NCBI RefSeq assembly: GCF_004765605.1
Contig: NZ_SRLC01000002.1
Span: 62,001 to 126,000 of the forward strand
Direction of reading: 5' to 3'
DNA from: Hymenobacter aquaticus
GTDB lineage: Bacteria; Bacteroidota; Bacteroidia; Cytophagales; Hymenobacteraceae
Length of the DNA: 64,000 nt
Shown here: piece by piece, positions 23,994 to 32,046 of the stretch
How positions within the stretch are numbered: position 1 is the stretch's first letter
Layout: every line of letters starts with the position of its first letter
Made by a program: the position numbers and the translations under genes
Notes under the pieces: generated by a model
What the model saw: only the letters and a program-made list of their open reading frames with translations
Told to the model about the DNA's origin: nothing
The model's database searches: none

Positions 23994-24411
23994 AAAAAAA
24001 TATAATTAAAAATAAACCTGTACTAACGATAATAGGCCCGGGATAACACGACTTGTTTTAGGTAGTGGGCTTTAAAACAAGTGCTTAACAGAATAATTGG
24101 CCGCGCGGTAAAGGCAGCGACAGGCCGGTGAGCTACGCGGCGCGCACTGCTACGGATACGGAAAGCAAGCAGAGTGAAGCCGTAGTAACGCCGGAGATAC
24201 TATAACATAATTGGCGTCGGCTTCGGGCAGCGTAACAAACTTACCACCGGGCCCGGGCTACCGAAATAAATTACACCTACTGGCTTTCCTGCGGTATCAA
24301 CCCACGGTGTGGCAGGACTTACCCGTGCTTTCGGGTGGTGCTTCCGGGCCGGTACTTCGCCGCCTGCCCGGCTGATTTGCCCGTCTGCCGCGTTTGGCCG
24401 TACTTAGGCAC
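23994..24411. other. Divergent intergenic region, AT-rich near the esterase start
   Basis: 418 bp. The first 50 bp beside the esterase start are almost only A and T. An operator-like inverted repeat lies at 24051-24082. The rest is GC-mixed with no ORF and no clear -7/-33 pair. Confidence 0.5.
24051..24082. promoter_or_regulatory. Operator-like inverted repeat upstream of the T9SS esterase
   Basis: Perfect 10-bp arms ACTTGTTTTA (24051-24060) and TAAAACAAGT (24073-24082). Arm centres are 22 bp apart, about two helical turns, as for a dimeric regulator binding one face. 58-89 bp upstream of the esterase start. Confidence 0.45.
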
Positions 24412-25803
24412 ATGCTCTTTTATACCGTAATGAAGCCCGTGGTGCAGGTGGCGCTGCGCGTGTTTTTCCGTCGCCTCGAAATTCGCCACCACGAGCGGCT
24501 GGAGCAGCCCGGCCCCATGCTCATCGTGTCGAACCACCCCAACACGCTCATGGACCCGCTGGTGGTGGCCGCCAACCGCCGCGCTCCGATTGCCTTTCTG
24601 GCCAAAAGCACGTTTTTCAAGAACCCCATTTCCCGCGCCATCTTCCTGTCGGGCAACTGCATCCCCATCTACCGCCGCCAGGATGCCGAAAGCGGCGACG
24701 CCGGCGTGAGCCCCGAGGAGCTGGCCCAGCGCAACGAGGCGGCCTTCGGCCAGTGCTACGACTACTTCGACAAGGGCGGTACCATCCAGATTTTCCCCGA
24801 GGGCACCAGCGTGAGCGAGCGGCGCCTGCGGCCCCTGAAAACCGGCGCGGCCCGCATCAGCCTCGGCGCCGAGGCCCGCCACGACTTCCGGCTGGGCCTG
24901 AAGATCTTGCCCATCGGTATCAACTACTTCGACCCCAGTCGGTTCCGCTCCGACGTGTTTGTCAACATCGGCAAGCCCATCGTGGTGGCCGACTATGCCG
25001 CCGCCTACCACGCCGACTCCGAAGCCGCCGCCGATGAGCTGACCGAGGAAATCCGCCGCCGGCTGGAGCAGCGCCTGGTTATCACCCGCGACGCGGCCGA
25101 GGACGAACTGGTCTTGCAGATTGAGCGCACCTTCGGCGAGCACCTCATCCCCGACGACGAGGAAACCCTCTACGACAACTTCTTGCTGAGCCGGGCCCTG
25201 CTCGAAGCCGTGCCCTACTTCGAAAAGCACGACCCCGCCCGCCTCACCCAGGTGCGCGCCACGCTCAGCGCCTACCTGCTCGACCTGGACCGCCTGCGCC
25301 TCACCGACGAAGCCCTGGAATCGGGCAAGGGCCCCGGCCAGCGCTGGACGCGGGCCGCCATTTCGGGCCTGAAGCTGGTGCTGGGCTTTCCCCTGTACCT
25401 GTACGGGCTGCTGAACAACTACATTCCTTACATTCTGCCCTCCCTCATTGCCAAAAGGGCCACCAAAGACCTGGAGTTTGTGGCCCCGATAATGATGGTT
25501 ACCGGCATTCTCACCTTCGGCCTGGGCTACGCCCTGCAGATCGGGCTGGTGCACCACTTCACCCAGCACTGGCCCTGGACGCTGCTCTACGCCCTGAGCT
25601 TGCCGCCGACGGGCTTTTACGCGCTGAGCTACTGGAACAATCTGCGGGCCCGGCTGCTGCGGCTGCGGGCCCTGAAGCTGTTCCGAACCAAGCGGGCGGT
25701 GATGGAAGACTTGCTGCGGCAGCGCCAGGCCGTCCTGCGCCTGCTCAGCGAGGCCCGGAGTGCGTTTCTGGCCGCGGTGAGCGTGGCGTCGCCGCGCCGG
25801 TAG
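24412..25803 (+). CDS. 1-acyl-glycerol-3-phosphate acyltransferase family protein (PlsC-like)
   Basis: 463 aa. Acyltransferase domain in the first 220 residues: the catalytic NHPNTLMD (HX4D) near residue 41, FLAKSTFFKNPISRAIF, and FPEGTS near residue 128. These enzymes transfer acyl chains to lysophospholipids at the inner membrane. The C-terminal part (about 300-420) has membrane segments (LGFPLYLYGLLNNYIPYI, APIMMVTGILTFGLGYAL), so it is longer than plain PlsC and resembles the two-part GPAT/DHAPAT-like acyltransferases of Bacteroidota. The ATG at 24412 is used; a TTG 6 codons upstream is less likely. Confidence 0.87.
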   Translation: MLFYTVMKPVVQVALRVFFRRLEIRHHERLEQPGPMLIVSNHPNTLMDPLVVAANRRAPIAFLAKSTFFKNPISRAIFLSGNCIPIYRRQDAESGDAGVSPEELAQRNEAAFGQCYDYFDKGGTIQIFPEGTSVSERRLRPLKTGAARISLGAEARHDFRLGLKILPIGINYFDPSRFRSDVFVNIGKPIVVADYAAAYHADSEAAADELTEEIRRRLEQRLVITRDAAEDELVLQIERTFGEHLIPDDEETLYDNFLLSRALLEAVPYFEKHDPARLTQVRATLSAYLLDLDRLRLTDEALESGKGPGQRWTRAAISGLKLVLGFPLYLYGLLNNYIPYILPSLIAKRATKDLEFVAPIMMVTGILTFGLGYALQIGLVHHFTQHWPWTLLYALSLPPTGFYALSYWNNLRARLLRLRALKLFRTKRAVMEDLLRQRQAVLRLLSEARSAFLAAVSVASPRR

Positions 25804-25831
25804 CGGCTTCTGCTCAGTGCTGTTTCAAGTG

Positions 25832-25866
25832 GGCTCGGGCCCGGCCGGTGCGGCCGGGCCCGAGCC
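25832..25866 (+). terminator. Intrinsic terminator of the acyltransferase gene
   Basis: Perfect 15-bp GC stem, arm GGCTCGGGCCCGGCC (25832-25846), 5-nt loop, complementary arm to 25866, then TTGTTGTG. 28 bp after the stop codon. Confidence 0.85.
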
Positions 25867-26077
25867 TTGTTGTGCCCCCAGTCAGCGGCATTCCAGAGTA
25901 TTTATATACTCGGAAAAGAACAATTTGTGTTTATTGAAGAACTTTAATATTTAAGCAAAAACACTTGGATATTTAATGAGCAAATTATTAATTTAGTAGC
26001 GTCAAGGGCCTGTGTAATAGGACTTAGGCAATGTATTGGGATGGAGGAGTAAATCTTTCAACATTTAAATCCTTGCT

Positions 26078-26359
26078 ATGTACAAAATCTTACTCATTCT
26101 CTTTTGCGCCTTCCTGACCCTGCTGGATCCGCAAACCGTACTGGCAACTTCTGCGGAAGCCGGCACGACTTCTACCGAACTGGTTGAGGAAGCGGCGACG
26201 CCCCGCCCCAACTACAAGCCCTACCGCGGCAACAGCCGCCACAAGGCCAAGAAGCTGGGCGTATTTCGCCGCTGGAAGCTGCGCCGCAAGGCCATGCGCA
26301 AACGCAAACACAAGGCTCTGCCCGTCATCAAAGTAGATAAGCCAACCCGCAATAAATAG
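26078..26359 (+). CDS. Small secreted cationic protein, copy A
   Basis: 93 aa, not recognised. Signal peptide MYKILLILFCAFLTLLDPQT to about residue 24, a short acidic Thr/Glu stretch (25-40), then a strongly basic C-terminus opening PRPNYKPYRGNSRHKAKK and continuing with RRWKLRRKAMRKRKHKA. A paralogue with the same plan lies at 27301-27579. The AT-rich 200 bp upstream may hold its promoter. The mature part (isoelectric point clearly very high) could bind nucleic acid, lipopolysaccharide or membranes; this is speculation. Confidence 0.75.
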   Translation: MYKILLILFCAFLTLLDPQTVLATSAEAGTTSTELVEEAATPRPNYKPYRGNSRHKAKKLGVFRRWKLRRKAMRKRKHKALPVIKVDKPTRNK

Positions 26360-26394
26360 CCGCGCCCCGCGCCGCGCCTGTTCTACCCGGTAAG

Positions 26395-26464
26395 CCCCGG
26401 CCCACTGTTTCTGCTACGTGCTGCTCCTTCGGGTGCGGCCGGCGGCCGAAATGTTGGGCCGGGG
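26395..26464 (+). terminator. Possible terminator of small protein copy A
   Basis: Arms CCCCGGCCCA (26395-26404) and TGGGCCGGGG (26455-26464) followed by TTTT. The 50-nt loop is unusually long, so this may be a simple inverted repeat instead. Confidence 0.4.
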
Positions 26465-26678
26465 TTTTGGCTTCTATGGGGCTTGATAATGGGGCGAGGA
26501 GCTGCGTGGGAAACAGTAAATAATTGAGTGGTAGTGACATGTATGCGGAAAGCAACGGCCGAACCGGTTCGTTGGCTTTCACCGCCGCCCACTCAACCTG
26601 CCGGGGCTTGCCGCAGTAGTAGGATTGGCAATGCCAGTTCCTCTATATTGTCGTTCCACTCTGTTTTCCCTCCCTTCT

Positions 26679-27083
26679 ATGGCCGAGCAACAACTTCACA
26701 CTGTCACCACTTTTTTGAGCTTAAGTGAATCCCTGGAAACCAACCCGGAGGCCTACGCGCAGGTGCTGCATCCGGAAGTAGAGCAGATCGAATACCCCAA
26801 CCTGCTCAACAAAACCATTCAGCGCCGCTCGTTCGAGGAAATCCTGGACAACATCCGGGCGGGGCGGGAGCTGTTGCTAAACCCCCATTTCGAGTTGCAG
26901 CAGGCCCACGCCAGCGCCAGTGGGGAGGTGATTGTTGAAGCGCGGTGGCACGCTACGCTGGCCAACGACATCGGGCCGCTGGTGCGGGGGCAGCTGCTGG
27001 CCGCGCAGTTCTGCATGGTATTCGAGCTGCGCGACGACAAAATCATTCAGCAGCGCACCTACAACTGCTTCGACCCATTCTAA
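26679..27083 (+). CDS. SnoaL-like / NTF2-fold protein
   Basis: 134 aa. Pattern of nuclear transport factor 2-like polyketide-cyclase folds: an N-terminal helix (VTTFLSLSESLETNPEAYAQ), VLHPEVEQIEYPN, RRSFEEILDNIRAGRELL, then strands with EVIVEARWHATLAND and AAQFCMVFELRDDKIIQQRT, ending YNCFDPF. Such proteins are often small hydrolases, isomerases or binding proteins; the substrate is unknown. The ATG at 26679 is chosen because the upstream extension (18 codons) lacks family similarity. Confidence 0.82.
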   Translation: MAEQQLHTVTTFLSLSESLETNPEAYAQVLHPEVEQIEYPNLLNKTIQRRSFEEILDNIRAGRELLLNPHFELQQAHASASGEVIVEARWHATLANDIGPLVRGQLLAAQFCMVFELRDDKIIQQRTYNCFDPF

Positions 27084-27300
27084 TGGGCTTTGTCAGCGGG
27101 CCAGCGGCGGCCGAAAAGAGAATTTTGCGGTGGGCTGAATCCCAGGTGAACTTTTTTTCGTTTTATGAAAACGCCATTTCATCCTGGTATAGTATTCGCT
27201 AGCAGGAGTGGAGGGATTCGTTCAGCAGACTTGTAAGGCAGTAGAAAGGCACTGTTCAGGCTGTTTGTGCGAAGTGTAAGGCCATTTTCTCTTCTTCGTT

Positions 27301-27579
27301 ATGTACAAGCTCTTCCTTCTGCTGCTGCTCATTGTTCTCACCTTAGCCGAGCCAGGCTCGGCTGCGGCCGAACCCGCCGCCTTCGTGCCGGCCACCGAGG
27401 CCACCGTGGATGCGCGGCCGGTGCCGCGCCCCAACTACAAGCGCTACAAGGGCCGCAAAAAGCACCGCAAGCCCGGATTCTTCAAGCGTTGGGCCGCCCG
27501 CCGCAAAGCCAAGCGTAAGCAGAAGGTAGCCCCCAGAAAAGGCGTTATCACCGTCGATCCGCCCACGCGCACCCAATAG
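27301..27579 (+). CDS. Small secreted cationic protein, copy B
   Basis: 92 aa, a paralogue of 26078-26359. Signal peptide MYKLFLLLLLIVLTLAEPGS, short Ala/Glu-rich linker, then PRPNYKRYKGRKKHRKPGFF and KRWAARRKAKRKQK, ending VDPPTRTQ (copy A ends VDKPTRNK). The shared core is PRPNYKxYxG, basic block, F-RW, basic block. Both are on the plus strand with the NTF2-like gene in between. No known family recognised. Confidence 0.78.
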   Translation: MYKLFLLLLLIVLTLAEPGSAAAEPAAFVPATEATVDARPVPRPNYKRYKGRKKHRKPGFFKRWAARRKAKRKQKVAPRKGVITVDPPTRTQ

Positions 27580-28047
27580 GTCCTGCGCCGGATAAACCGC
27601 CCGGGCCCGTAGCCCGCCACTCTATCTTCAGCCGTCCTTTCCACTTGTGGAGTAGGGCGGCTGAATTGCTTTACGCCCGGGCCGCCGGGCCGGTGCGGTG
27701 GTTCGCGTACCGGCCGTTGCCATTCGATACTGCCCGGCTTTGGTCCCGATTTCCTACGCCCGGCCCTATCCCCGGCCGCCCCGACGCTTTGGGGCCCGTT
27801 TGCCTACGGTCTGCTGCGGGCCATGCGGCTTGCCTCGGTGGTATCGAACATCGGAGCCTGGGGTGAGTACCAGCGGCAGCACTACCGCCCCACGCGCGAA
27901 GATTAGGGCGTGGAAGGGCAGGTGCGGTAGTTTCACAACGGTAGTGTTCCGCCCCGCGTCACGCATTTCCTGGCTTTCCCCAAAACCCCGAACGTAGGAG
28001 TTACCGCGCCCTTCGACGCCTTGGAAGGCCAGCAGTAGCCACCCGTA
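27580..28047. other. Intergenic region without recognised gene
   Basis: About 470 bp of GC-rich sequence after small protein copy B. Several short open frames exist on both strands, but none has a signal peptide, a motif or a consistent start. I see no promoter or terminator except the hairpin immediately to the right. Confidence 0.5.
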
Positions 28048-28113
28048 CCAACCGGCCATAACCAGCAACGCCACCCCGGACAGGAGGTGGCGTTGCTGGT
28101 TATGGCCGGTTGG
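28048..28113 (-). terminator. Perfect 28-bp hairpin downstream of the TPM-domain gene
   Basis: Arms 28048-28075 and 28086-28113 are perfect inverted copies with a 10-nt loop. It starts 6 nt after the TPM gene stop codon (28120-28122). No T run follows on the minus strand, so it may act as a 3' RNA-stabilising or blocking structure instead of a classical terminator. The arm length is exceptional. Confidence 0.7.
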
Positions 28114-28119
28114 CGCTGC

Positions 28120-29382
28120 TTACCAGGAGCCGCTGCTGTTATTGTCGGTGTCGTCGAAGCCACCCCCGCCCGAGTCGCCTGAAGAAGGGTCGTCGTAGGA
28201 CGAGGTGTCGTCGGAGGAGAAGTAATCGGGCGAGTCGTTGGCGGAAGCCTCGTCGGAGAAGTAATCCGGGGCCCCGGTTTCGGCCGTGCCCGAGTCGTTA
28301 TCCAGGGCCGGAAAGCCGCCGCTGGTAGCTGGGCCGGCCGTGCCATAGCCCAGGTTGGGGTTCACGCTGTTAGGGTTGAGCTGGTCGTTGTGGGGTGTGT
28401 CGTGGTCGTTGCCGTGGGCCATGCGGTTGCCGATATACGCCCCGGCCGCCGCCGCCGCGCCGGTCATCAGCATACCGCCGACGCCGCTGCCCCCACCACC
28501 ACCACCCGAGCGGCCCAGGAAGTCAGGGGCCTGCTGCCGGCCGTAGCCGCCATTCGCATTGCCAGTGTTCGGCCGGTTGGGCAAAAAATCGGGGCCGCTA
28601 CCGGTGGCCGGGCCTGCGGCAGAGCTGCTGCCGCGCCGAAACAGGCGGGTGATAAGCCAGATAACGCCGCCAATCAGCAGGGCCCCGAGGGCCAGGGTGC
28701 CCAGGCCGAAGCCCCCCGACGACTCCGGCTCCGGCGTGGCCACGGGCGCGGGGTTAAACGGCTCCGACTCCGGGGCTACGGCCGCCGCCGGTTGGTTGTC
28801 GTTCAGGCCGGGTGCAATACCGTCGTTAGCCGCCGGGGCGGGTTCGGTAGTAGCGGCGGGCGGGCTGTTGCGCGGGTTTGAGTCGGGATTGACGGCCAGC
28901 ATCAGCGTATTCAGACCCGCCCGCAGGCCGGCGAAGTAGTTATTCTGCTTGAAGCGGGGCGTCATGTCCTGGTTGATGACGCGGGCCGTCAGCGCGGGCG
29001 TAACGACGCTGCGCAGGCCCGAGCCCGCCTGAATCGTGACCTTGCGCTCCTGGGCCCCGAGCAACACTACCAAGCCGTTGTTTTTGTCGCGCTGCCCAAT
29101 GCCCCAGGCCTCCCCCAGGGCCCGGCCGTAGTCGGCCACGTCGCGGCCGCCGAGGGTGGGCACCGTGACCAGCACAATCTGGGTGCCGGTGTTGTCGGCG
29201 TAGCGGCGCAGGCCGCTTTCCAGCGTCTTCACCTCGTTGGGCTTGAGCAGCTGGGCCTGGTCGTTCACGAACTGAAACGGCACGGGCCGGGCCGGCAGGT
29301 CGTCGGCGGTAGGGGCGGCCAGCACCAGCTGGCTTGTCCCCGTCGTGATAAAGACAAAGAGCAAAAACAAAAGGCGGGACAT
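28120..29382 (-). CDS. TPM-domain (YgcG-like) protein
   Basis: 420 aa. Signal peptide to about residue 22. The TPM domain (about 35-160) begins FQFVNDQAQLLKPNEVKTLE and contains GTQIVLVTVPTLGGRDVADY, then GIGQRDKNNGLVVLLGAQER. A Pro/Ala linker, one membrane segment (LGTLALGALLIGGVIWLITR, near 245) and a Gly/Ser/Asp-rich tail follow. The tail ends in repeated acidic-aromatic units (SANDSPDYFSSDDTSSYDD) and GGGGFDDTDNNSSGSW. This is the architecture of YgcG proteins, whose TPM domain is periplasmic; linked to phosphatase activity or photosystem II repair in other organisms. Confidence 0.88.
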   Translation of the reverse strand: MSRLLFLLFVFITTGTSQLVLAAPTADDLPARPVPFQFVNDQAQLLKPNEVKTLESGLRRYADNTGTQIVLVTVPTLGGRDVADYGRALGEAWGIGQRDKNNGLVVLLGAQERKVTIQAGSGLRSVVTPALTARVINQDMTPRFKQNNYFAGLRAGLNTLMLAVNPDSNPRNSPPAATTEPAPAANDGIAPGLNDNQPAAAVAPESEPFNPAPVATPEPESSGGFGLGTLALGALLIGGVIWLITRLFRRGSSSAAGPATGSGPDFLPNRPNTGNANGGYGRQQAPDFLGRSGGGGGGSGVGGMLMTGAAAAAGAYIGNRMAHGNDHDTPHNDQLNPNSVNPNLGYGTAGPATSGGFPALDNDSGTAETGAPDYFSDEASANDSPDYFSSDDTSSYDDPSSGDSGGGGFDDTDNNSSGSW

Positions 29383-29472
29383 GGCAACGGCAGTAAGGTG
29401 GAGAAAACCAGTTAGGCGCTCCTTCTACGCATCGGGTCCGCAAGTGGCCGTCCTGCCCGCGCCCCGCCGGGG

Positions 29473-30027
29473 TTAGCGCGGTGCCAGCCGGGAGTACACC
29501 GCCGAATCCAGGAAGCGGCCCTGGAAGTAGCAGTTCTCCCGAAAGTAGCCCTCCCGCACAAAGCCCTGCTTTTCCAGCAGCCGGATGGAAGCCGCGTTGG
29601 CGGGATCTACGTGGGCTTCCAGGCTGTGCAGGCCCAGCAGTCCGAAGGCGTAGTGCACTACGGCTTCCAGGGCCTCGGTCATCAGGCCCTGCCCACCGTG
29701 GGCCGGGTGCAGACCATAGCCTACTTCGGCGCGGTAATTCTCGGGCTGAAACTGCCACAGGCAAATGGTGCCCAGCAATTCCTCGGGCCGCTCTTCCCGG
29801 CAAAGGCCCCAGGCGATACCTTCATTGGTGCGCAGCAGCTGGTCGAGCAGGTTCAGGTGCGCCTGGGCCTGGGCCAGAGTGGTTTCGGGCAGCCGCGGAA
29901 TGTAGCGCAGAAACTCCGGGTCGGAGCGGAAAAGCTGGATGACCGGGGCATCGGTGCTGGTCAGCTGCCGCAGGGTGAGGCGCGCCGTGCGCAGCACCGG
30001 AAATGGGAGTAGCTGTATATTCAACAT
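29473..30027 (-). CDS. GNAT family N-acetyltransferase
   Basis: 184 aa, RimJ/RimL type. FPVLRTARLTLRQLTSTDAP at the start, GTICLWQFQPENYRAEVGYG, acetyl-CoA loop region LHPAHGGQGLMTEALEAVVH, LHSLEAHVDPANAASIRLLE and GFVREGYFRENCYFQGRFLD, the complete C-terminal pattern. Probably acetylates a protein N-terminus or small amine. It lies 41 bp downstream of another acetyltransferase gene on the same strand, perhaps one transcript. Confidence 0.88.
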   Translation of the reverse strand: MLNIQLLPFPVLRTARLTLRQLTSTDAPVIQLFRSDPEFLRYIPRLPETTLAQAQAHLNLLDQLLRTNEGIAWGLCREERPEELLGTICLWQFQPENYRAEVGYGLHPAHGGQGLMTEALEAVVHYAFGLLGLHSLEAHVDPANAASIRLLEKQGFVREGYFRENCYFQGRFLDSAVYSRLAPR

Positions 30028-30068
30028 GAGCCAAGTGGGGAGAGAGCAGGGAACAGGCGAAAGTAACG

Positions 30069-30620
30069 TCAGGCTCCGGCCGGGGTGGGCTCTACGGTCC
30101 GCTCGAAGCGCAGCCGGCCGTCGGGGGCTAGGCCCGCCAGCGCAAAGCCGTTGCGGCGCAGCACCTCCTCGGCCGCCGGCTCGTGCGGGAGCGTGTGGGC
30201 CACCAGCTGCCGCACCATGCCCGTTTGCTCGGCCTGCTGCACCAGGCCCGCCACCAACTCGGTGGCCAGGCCCTGCCGCCGCCAGTCGGTGGCGATGGAG
30301 TAGTTGATTTCGGCCGTGCCCGCCGCGTCGGGCGGACCCAGAAACCCGCCGGCCCCGACCAGCGTGACGGGCGTGGTATCGGTGGCTTTGAGCAGGGCGT
30401 ACCAGCCGTACCAGCCCGCCGCCGTGCGTCCCCCGGCCGTAAGCTTGTCCAGGAAGTGATGCATGGTAGCCTCGTCGTAGGCGCCGGGCGGCCAGTCGGT
30501 GGGCATGGCGGCCCCCAGCAGAATGGGGAAGTAGCGGGGCTTATGCAGCTCGGCCGTGAGCAGGGCCCGGCTGGCGGCAATCAGGGTGAGGCGGGGCGTG
30601 TGGGTGATGAGCGGAATCAT
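30069..30620 (-). CDS. GNAT family N-acetyltransferase
   Basis: 183 aa. THTPRLTLIAASRALLTAEL at the start, WYALLKATDTTPVTLVGAGG, AEINYSIATDWRRQGLATEL with the RRQGLA acetyl-CoA loop, and EEVLRRNGFALAG. The ATG at 30620 fits the family start; the longer frame upstream runs through two hairpins and the -7 element, so it is rejected. Not close to its downstream neighbour in sequence, so not a recent duplicate. Confidence 0.85.
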   Translation of the reverse strand: MIPLITHTPRLTLIAASRALLTAELHKPRYFPILLGAAMPTDWPPGAYDEATMHHFLDKLTAGGRTAAGWYGWYALLKATDTTPVTLVGAGGFLGPPDAAGTAEINYSIATDWRRQGLATELVAGLVQQAEQTGMVRQLVAHTLPHEPAAEEVLRRNGFALAGLAPDGRLRFERTVEPTPAGA

Positions 30621-30652
30621 AGCGGGGTATACGGCCTGCGGTGGCCGGCAGA

Positions 30653-30660
30653 CAAAGATA
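30653..30660 (-). promoter_or_regulatory. -7 promoter element of the acetyltransferase gene
   Basis: Minus-strand TATCTTTG, an exact match to TAnnTTTG, 33 bp upstream of the ATG at 30620. No good -33 TTTG is visible at the expected distance. Confidence 0.55.
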
Positions 30661-30683
30661 ACCGCCGCATCAGCACGGCCGGC

Positions 30684-30735
30684 GGTGCGTTGCGGCGGGC
30701 CGCAACGCACCGCGCCCCGGCGGGAGGCCGGGGCA
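30684..30735. repeat. Two adjacent hairpins in a divergent promoter region
   Basis: Hairpin 1 has perfect 12-bp arms GGTGCGTTGCGG (30684-30695) and its complement (30700-30711) with a CGGG loop. Hairpin 2 has arms GCCCCGG and CCGGGGC (about 30714-30735). Both are just upstream of the -7 element at 30653-30660. The remaining 290 bp to the next plus-strand gene hold the small inverted repeat AGTTAC/GTAACT near 30880 and no ORF. Confidence 0.65.
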
Positions 30736-31023
30736 CGGTTGGGAAAACGGGGCAAAACCGGGTGCTGGCCGCCTCCATTCCCGGCCTTTCCCATCCCGCT
30801 GCGGCTGGGCGCGGGCTGGCCAGCCGCAAAACCGGACACCCTGCCCGCACCCGGACACTTTTTTACCGGCGCTTAGCAGTTACTTGGTTGGTAACTAATT
30901 GAAATAGCGAAGATTACTTACCTGGCACGGCGGTTGGCTACCTATACTCAGCCCCGAACCAGTAGCGTCCGAAAGCGCACAGTGTTCGGGGCTGCATCCA
31001 TCCACTCTTTTCACCCTACTGCT

Positions 31024-31467
31024 ATGAAAACCTTGTCTGCCGCCCCGCGCCCCGCCTTCGTGGCCCGATTGTCTTCCCGTGCCCTGCTGCTGCTGGGCCT
31101 GAGCCTGGGGCTGGCGGCCGCCCGGCCGGCCTGGGCCCAGCAGGCCAGCCCTATTCGGGTAGAAGCCGCCGACGCGGAAAGCATCCGGCTGCGCGTCGAT
31201 AACAGCGCGCTGCTGCCCGGCCGGGTGCAGGTGCAAAGCCTGACTACCGGGCAGGTGCTGTTCGACGAAGCCTACTCCGGCCCCGCTTACGGCAAGCGGT
31301 TCAACTTCCGCGGGTTGCCCGCCGGCCGCTACGCCCTGCTGCTGCGCACCGGCGCTACCCAGCACCGCTACCTGCTCCAGGTGCAGAGCGGGCCGACCGG
31401 CGAGGCCGTGGCCGTGCGCACCATCAAAACCCGGCTGCCCAAGCCCCAGACCCTGGCCCGGCTGTAG
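31024..31467 (+). CDS. Hypothetical secreted protein
   Basis: 147 aa. Arg-containing N-terminus and a long hydrophobic signal peptide ending ARPAWAQ near residue 39. The mature part looks like one small beta-sandwich: VEAADAESIRLRVDNSALLP, VQVQSLTTGQVLFDEAYSG and FNFRGLPAGRYALLLRTGAT, reminiscent of Bacteroidota surface domains that resemble the T9SS C-terminal fold, without a sorting motif. Specific function not recognised. It is followed by a strong terminator. Confidence 0.72.
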   Translation: MKTLSAAPRPAFVARLSSRALLLLGLSLGLAAARPAWAQQASPIRVEAADAESIRLRVDNSALLPGRVQVQSLTTGQVLFDEAYSGPAYGKRFNFRGLPAGRYALLLRTGATQHRYLLQVQSGPTGEAVAVRTIKTRLPKPQTLARL

Positions 31468-31487
31468 GCGCGGCCGGTAGTGCCAAA

Positions 31488-31518
31488 AAGGCCCGCAACA
31501 GCAACTGTTGCGGGCCTT
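31488..31518 (+). terminator. Intrinsic terminator
   Basis: Perfect 14-bp stem, arm AAGGCCCGCAACAG (31488-31501), loop CAA, complementary arm 31505-31518. 20 bp after the stop codon at 31467. Confidence 0.85.
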
Positions 31519-31572
31519 CGTTGTTAGTAGGCGGTCAACCCCACGGAACCAGAGCGTTTATTCGGCCGGCCG

Positions 31573-31580
31573 TATATTTG
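31573..31580 (+). promoter_or_regulatory. -7 element only 7 nt before a start codon
   Basis: TATATTTG matches TAnnTTTG exactly. The ATG of the next gene is at 31588, so transcription should begin at or within about two bases of the start codon, giving a leaderless or nearly leaderless mRNA. The -33 box is not clear. Confidence 0.55.
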
Positions 31581-31587
31581 CTAGGTA

Positions 31588-32022
31588 ATGCCCAACTCCC
31601 GCGCCCTCAAGCTCTATTTTGAAAATACCGCTGCCCGCCTGACCCAGGACCCCAATGGCTTCCTGCGGGTGCGCTGGACCAGCAAGGCGCGCCGGCTGGA
31701 GGAAACCCAGGCCGTGTTTACCCACATGCGCCTGGCCCTGGAGCGGTTTGGCTGGAGCCGGATTCTGATTGACCAGACGGCCATGCTGCCCTTCACCACG
31801 GCCGAGCAGCAGTGGATATCCCAGCAGTGGCTGCCCCGGGCCGTGCAGGAAGGCGGCTACCGGCACGGGGCCGTGGTGGTGTCGCCGGAGGTGATGGTGC
31901 GGCTGGCCACGTCCTACATTACCACCCAGGTGCTGGGTTTGCCGCTGGTCTATCGTTCCTTCGAGCACGAAACCGAGGCCGTGCAGTGGCTGCTGAGCCA
32001 GCCCGCCGCGCCCCTGGGGTAG
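31588..32022 (+). CDS. Hypothetical protein, STAS/SpoIIAA-like fold possible
   Basis: 144 aa. Not assigned. MPNSRALKLYFENTAARLTQ followed by a strand and helix pattern (VFTHMRLALERFGWSRILID, MVRLATSYITTQVLGLPLVY, RSFEHETEAVQWLLSQP). The final segment is typical of the small STAS-like proteins frequent in Hymenobacter (frame ends with an 'aW L' helix), where they may act as intracellular switches. Convergent with the 32047 gene; only 24 bp separate the stops. The start is fixed by the ATG right behind a -7 element, unless transcription begins further upstream. Confidence 0.7.
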   Translation: MPNSRALKLYFENTAARLTQDPNGFLRVRWTSKARRLEETQAVFTHMRLALERFGWSRILIDQTAMLPFTTAEQQWISQQWLPRAVQEGGYRHGAVVVSPEVMVRLATSYITTQVLGLPLVYRSFEHETEAVQWLLSQPAAPLG

Positions 32023-32046
32023 CTGCGGCTGGCCGCTTCGCCGCGC

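Noticed and set aside
27645-27997. Small ORFs in the gap after the second cationic peptide
   Set aside because: No motif, signal peptide or start context; composition is that of noncoding GC-rich DNA.
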